From Methanobacteriota archaeon (GTDB lineage Archaea; Thermoplasmatota; Poseidoniia; Poseidoniales; Poseidoniaceae), in contig JAACDL010000075.1 in assembly GCA_009936765.1 (NCBI GenBank), positions 1-5,200 of the forward strand: a DNA stretch of 5,200 nt, given 5' to 3'. Positions 4,755 through 5,200 of the stretch are shown piece after piece (positions within the stretch are counted from its first letter, which is position 1; every line of letters begins with the position of its first letter). The notes beneath the pieces are model-generated. The model ran no database searches. It saw only the letters and a program-made list of their open reading frames with translations, and had not been told where the DNA came from. A program made the translations under genes and the position numbers.

Positions 4755-5200
4755 ATGGGCGATGAACCTTCATCTGCTGTTATGCCTGCGCCGACAGTTA
4801 GTATTAGCCGAAACCCAGGGGCACAATTAGCCCTTGCGTTAACCGTTTTTGCACTTGTTTTAGCATCGAATTCAATCATCAACGAGACTTGGTTGACCTT
4901 GAATGCTGAAGCGGATGGCACTGTAGCATCAGCCGACATAGGATTATCAGAAATTAATGCTGAACTTTGGGCTGGAACTCAGGGTGAGAGTGAAACGAAA
5001 GACCACGGAGATAGTTACGAAGATTGCAAAAGTGCTCTGAGTGGTGCCAAATCGTCAGAAGTTGAAGAGGCCTGTGGCGATTACAAGCATTATCACAATG
5101 CAGGATATGTCGCAACCATCATGCTTATTTCTAGCAGCGTAGTTCTATTTGCGGCAACAATAATGCAAACACGCTCAATGATGGGAAATAGTGGAAGGGC
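4755..5200 (+). CDS. Partial two-helix membrane protein, 3' end beyond the window
   Basis: An open frame from ATG 4755-4757 gives 148 residues and reaches the window end without a stop. I do not recognise the family. Visible parts are a Pro/Ser-rich N-terminal stretch (1-20), a first hydrophobic helix (about 24-43), an acidic polar loop (45-115) with two Cys at 91 and 106, and a second helix (about 117-136) followed by Gln-Thr-Arg. The positive residues after the second helix and acidic loop fit N-in, loop-out topology, in which the two Cys could form a disulfide. No good Shine-Dalgarno motif is present; AGGTG at 4738-4742 is 12 nt upstream. GTG at 4740-4742 is an alternative start adding five residues. 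An in-frame TGA at 4719-4721 limits extension. It lies 50 bp after dnaG and may be co-transcribed with it. Confidence 0.75.
   Translation, partial: MGDEPSSAVMPAPTVSISRNPGAQLALALTVFALVLASNSIINETWLTLNAEADGTVASADIGLSEINAELWAGTQGESETKDHGDSYEDCKSALSGAKSSEVEEACGDYKHYHNAGYVATIMLISSSVVLFAATIMQTRSMMGNSGR

Noticed and set aside
4685..4939. Leftward open frame of 84 codons
   Set aside because: It overlaps the rightward membrane-protein gene, which has clear helices and stays open to the window end; this frame shows no domain or ribosome site.

Overview
The window most likely comes from an archaeon. The clearest anchor is a full-length archaeal-type DnaG (TOPRIM primase and exosome subunit). Several start codons are preceded by motifs matching the archaeal anti-Shine-Dalgarno complement (GAGGTGAT, GAGGTG, AAGGAG), while purN has none, as expected for leaderless messages. 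Bacterial-looking small membrane families (DUF454, DUF6356-like), the moderately AT-rich sequence and the style of the DnaG tail would fit a marine Thermoplasmatota/Poseidoniales-like euryarchaeon. That lineage is an inference from style, not a demonstrated placement.

Layout. At 1-85 there is only an edge fragment. A 64-aa DUF6356-like protein (86-280, +) meets a four-helix DUF454/YbaN-family membrane protein (269-775, -) tail to tail. A 66-bp divergent spacer separates the latter from purN (842-1480, +), which encodes the folate-dependent glycinamide ribonucleotide formyltransferase of purine synthesis. The end of purN overlaps by 32 bp the end of a convergent leftward cluster of four genes. 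In transcription order these are a TerB-like protein with two repeats (2775-3305), a helical, possibly HEAT/AlkD-like protein (2190-2765), a 69-aa helical protein (1950-2159) and a MobA-like molybdenum cofactor nucleotidyltransferase (1449-1940). The mobA coding region must be extended upstream of its first ATG to a CTG codon, because the invariant nucleotide-binding loop lies before that ATG. A 172-bp divergent spacer with a G tract and an interrupted inverted repeat leads to dnaG (3478-4704, +). Downstream lies the first 148 codons of a two-helix membrane protein that runs off the window.

How the genes work together. purN and dnaG are housekeeping genes. The leftward cluster looks like one transcription unit with translational coupling: two of its junctions share the same device, in which the stop codon TGA begins the sequence TGAGGTG, followed 9 nt after the stop by GTG or CTG. 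Three of its four genes appear to use non-ATG starts. Linkage of a TerB-like protein and two uncharacterised helical proteins to a MobA-type transferase is the most interesting unexplained feature, but nothing in the sequence proves a shared function. No RNA genes, insertion sequences, CRISPR arrays or attachment sites were seen.
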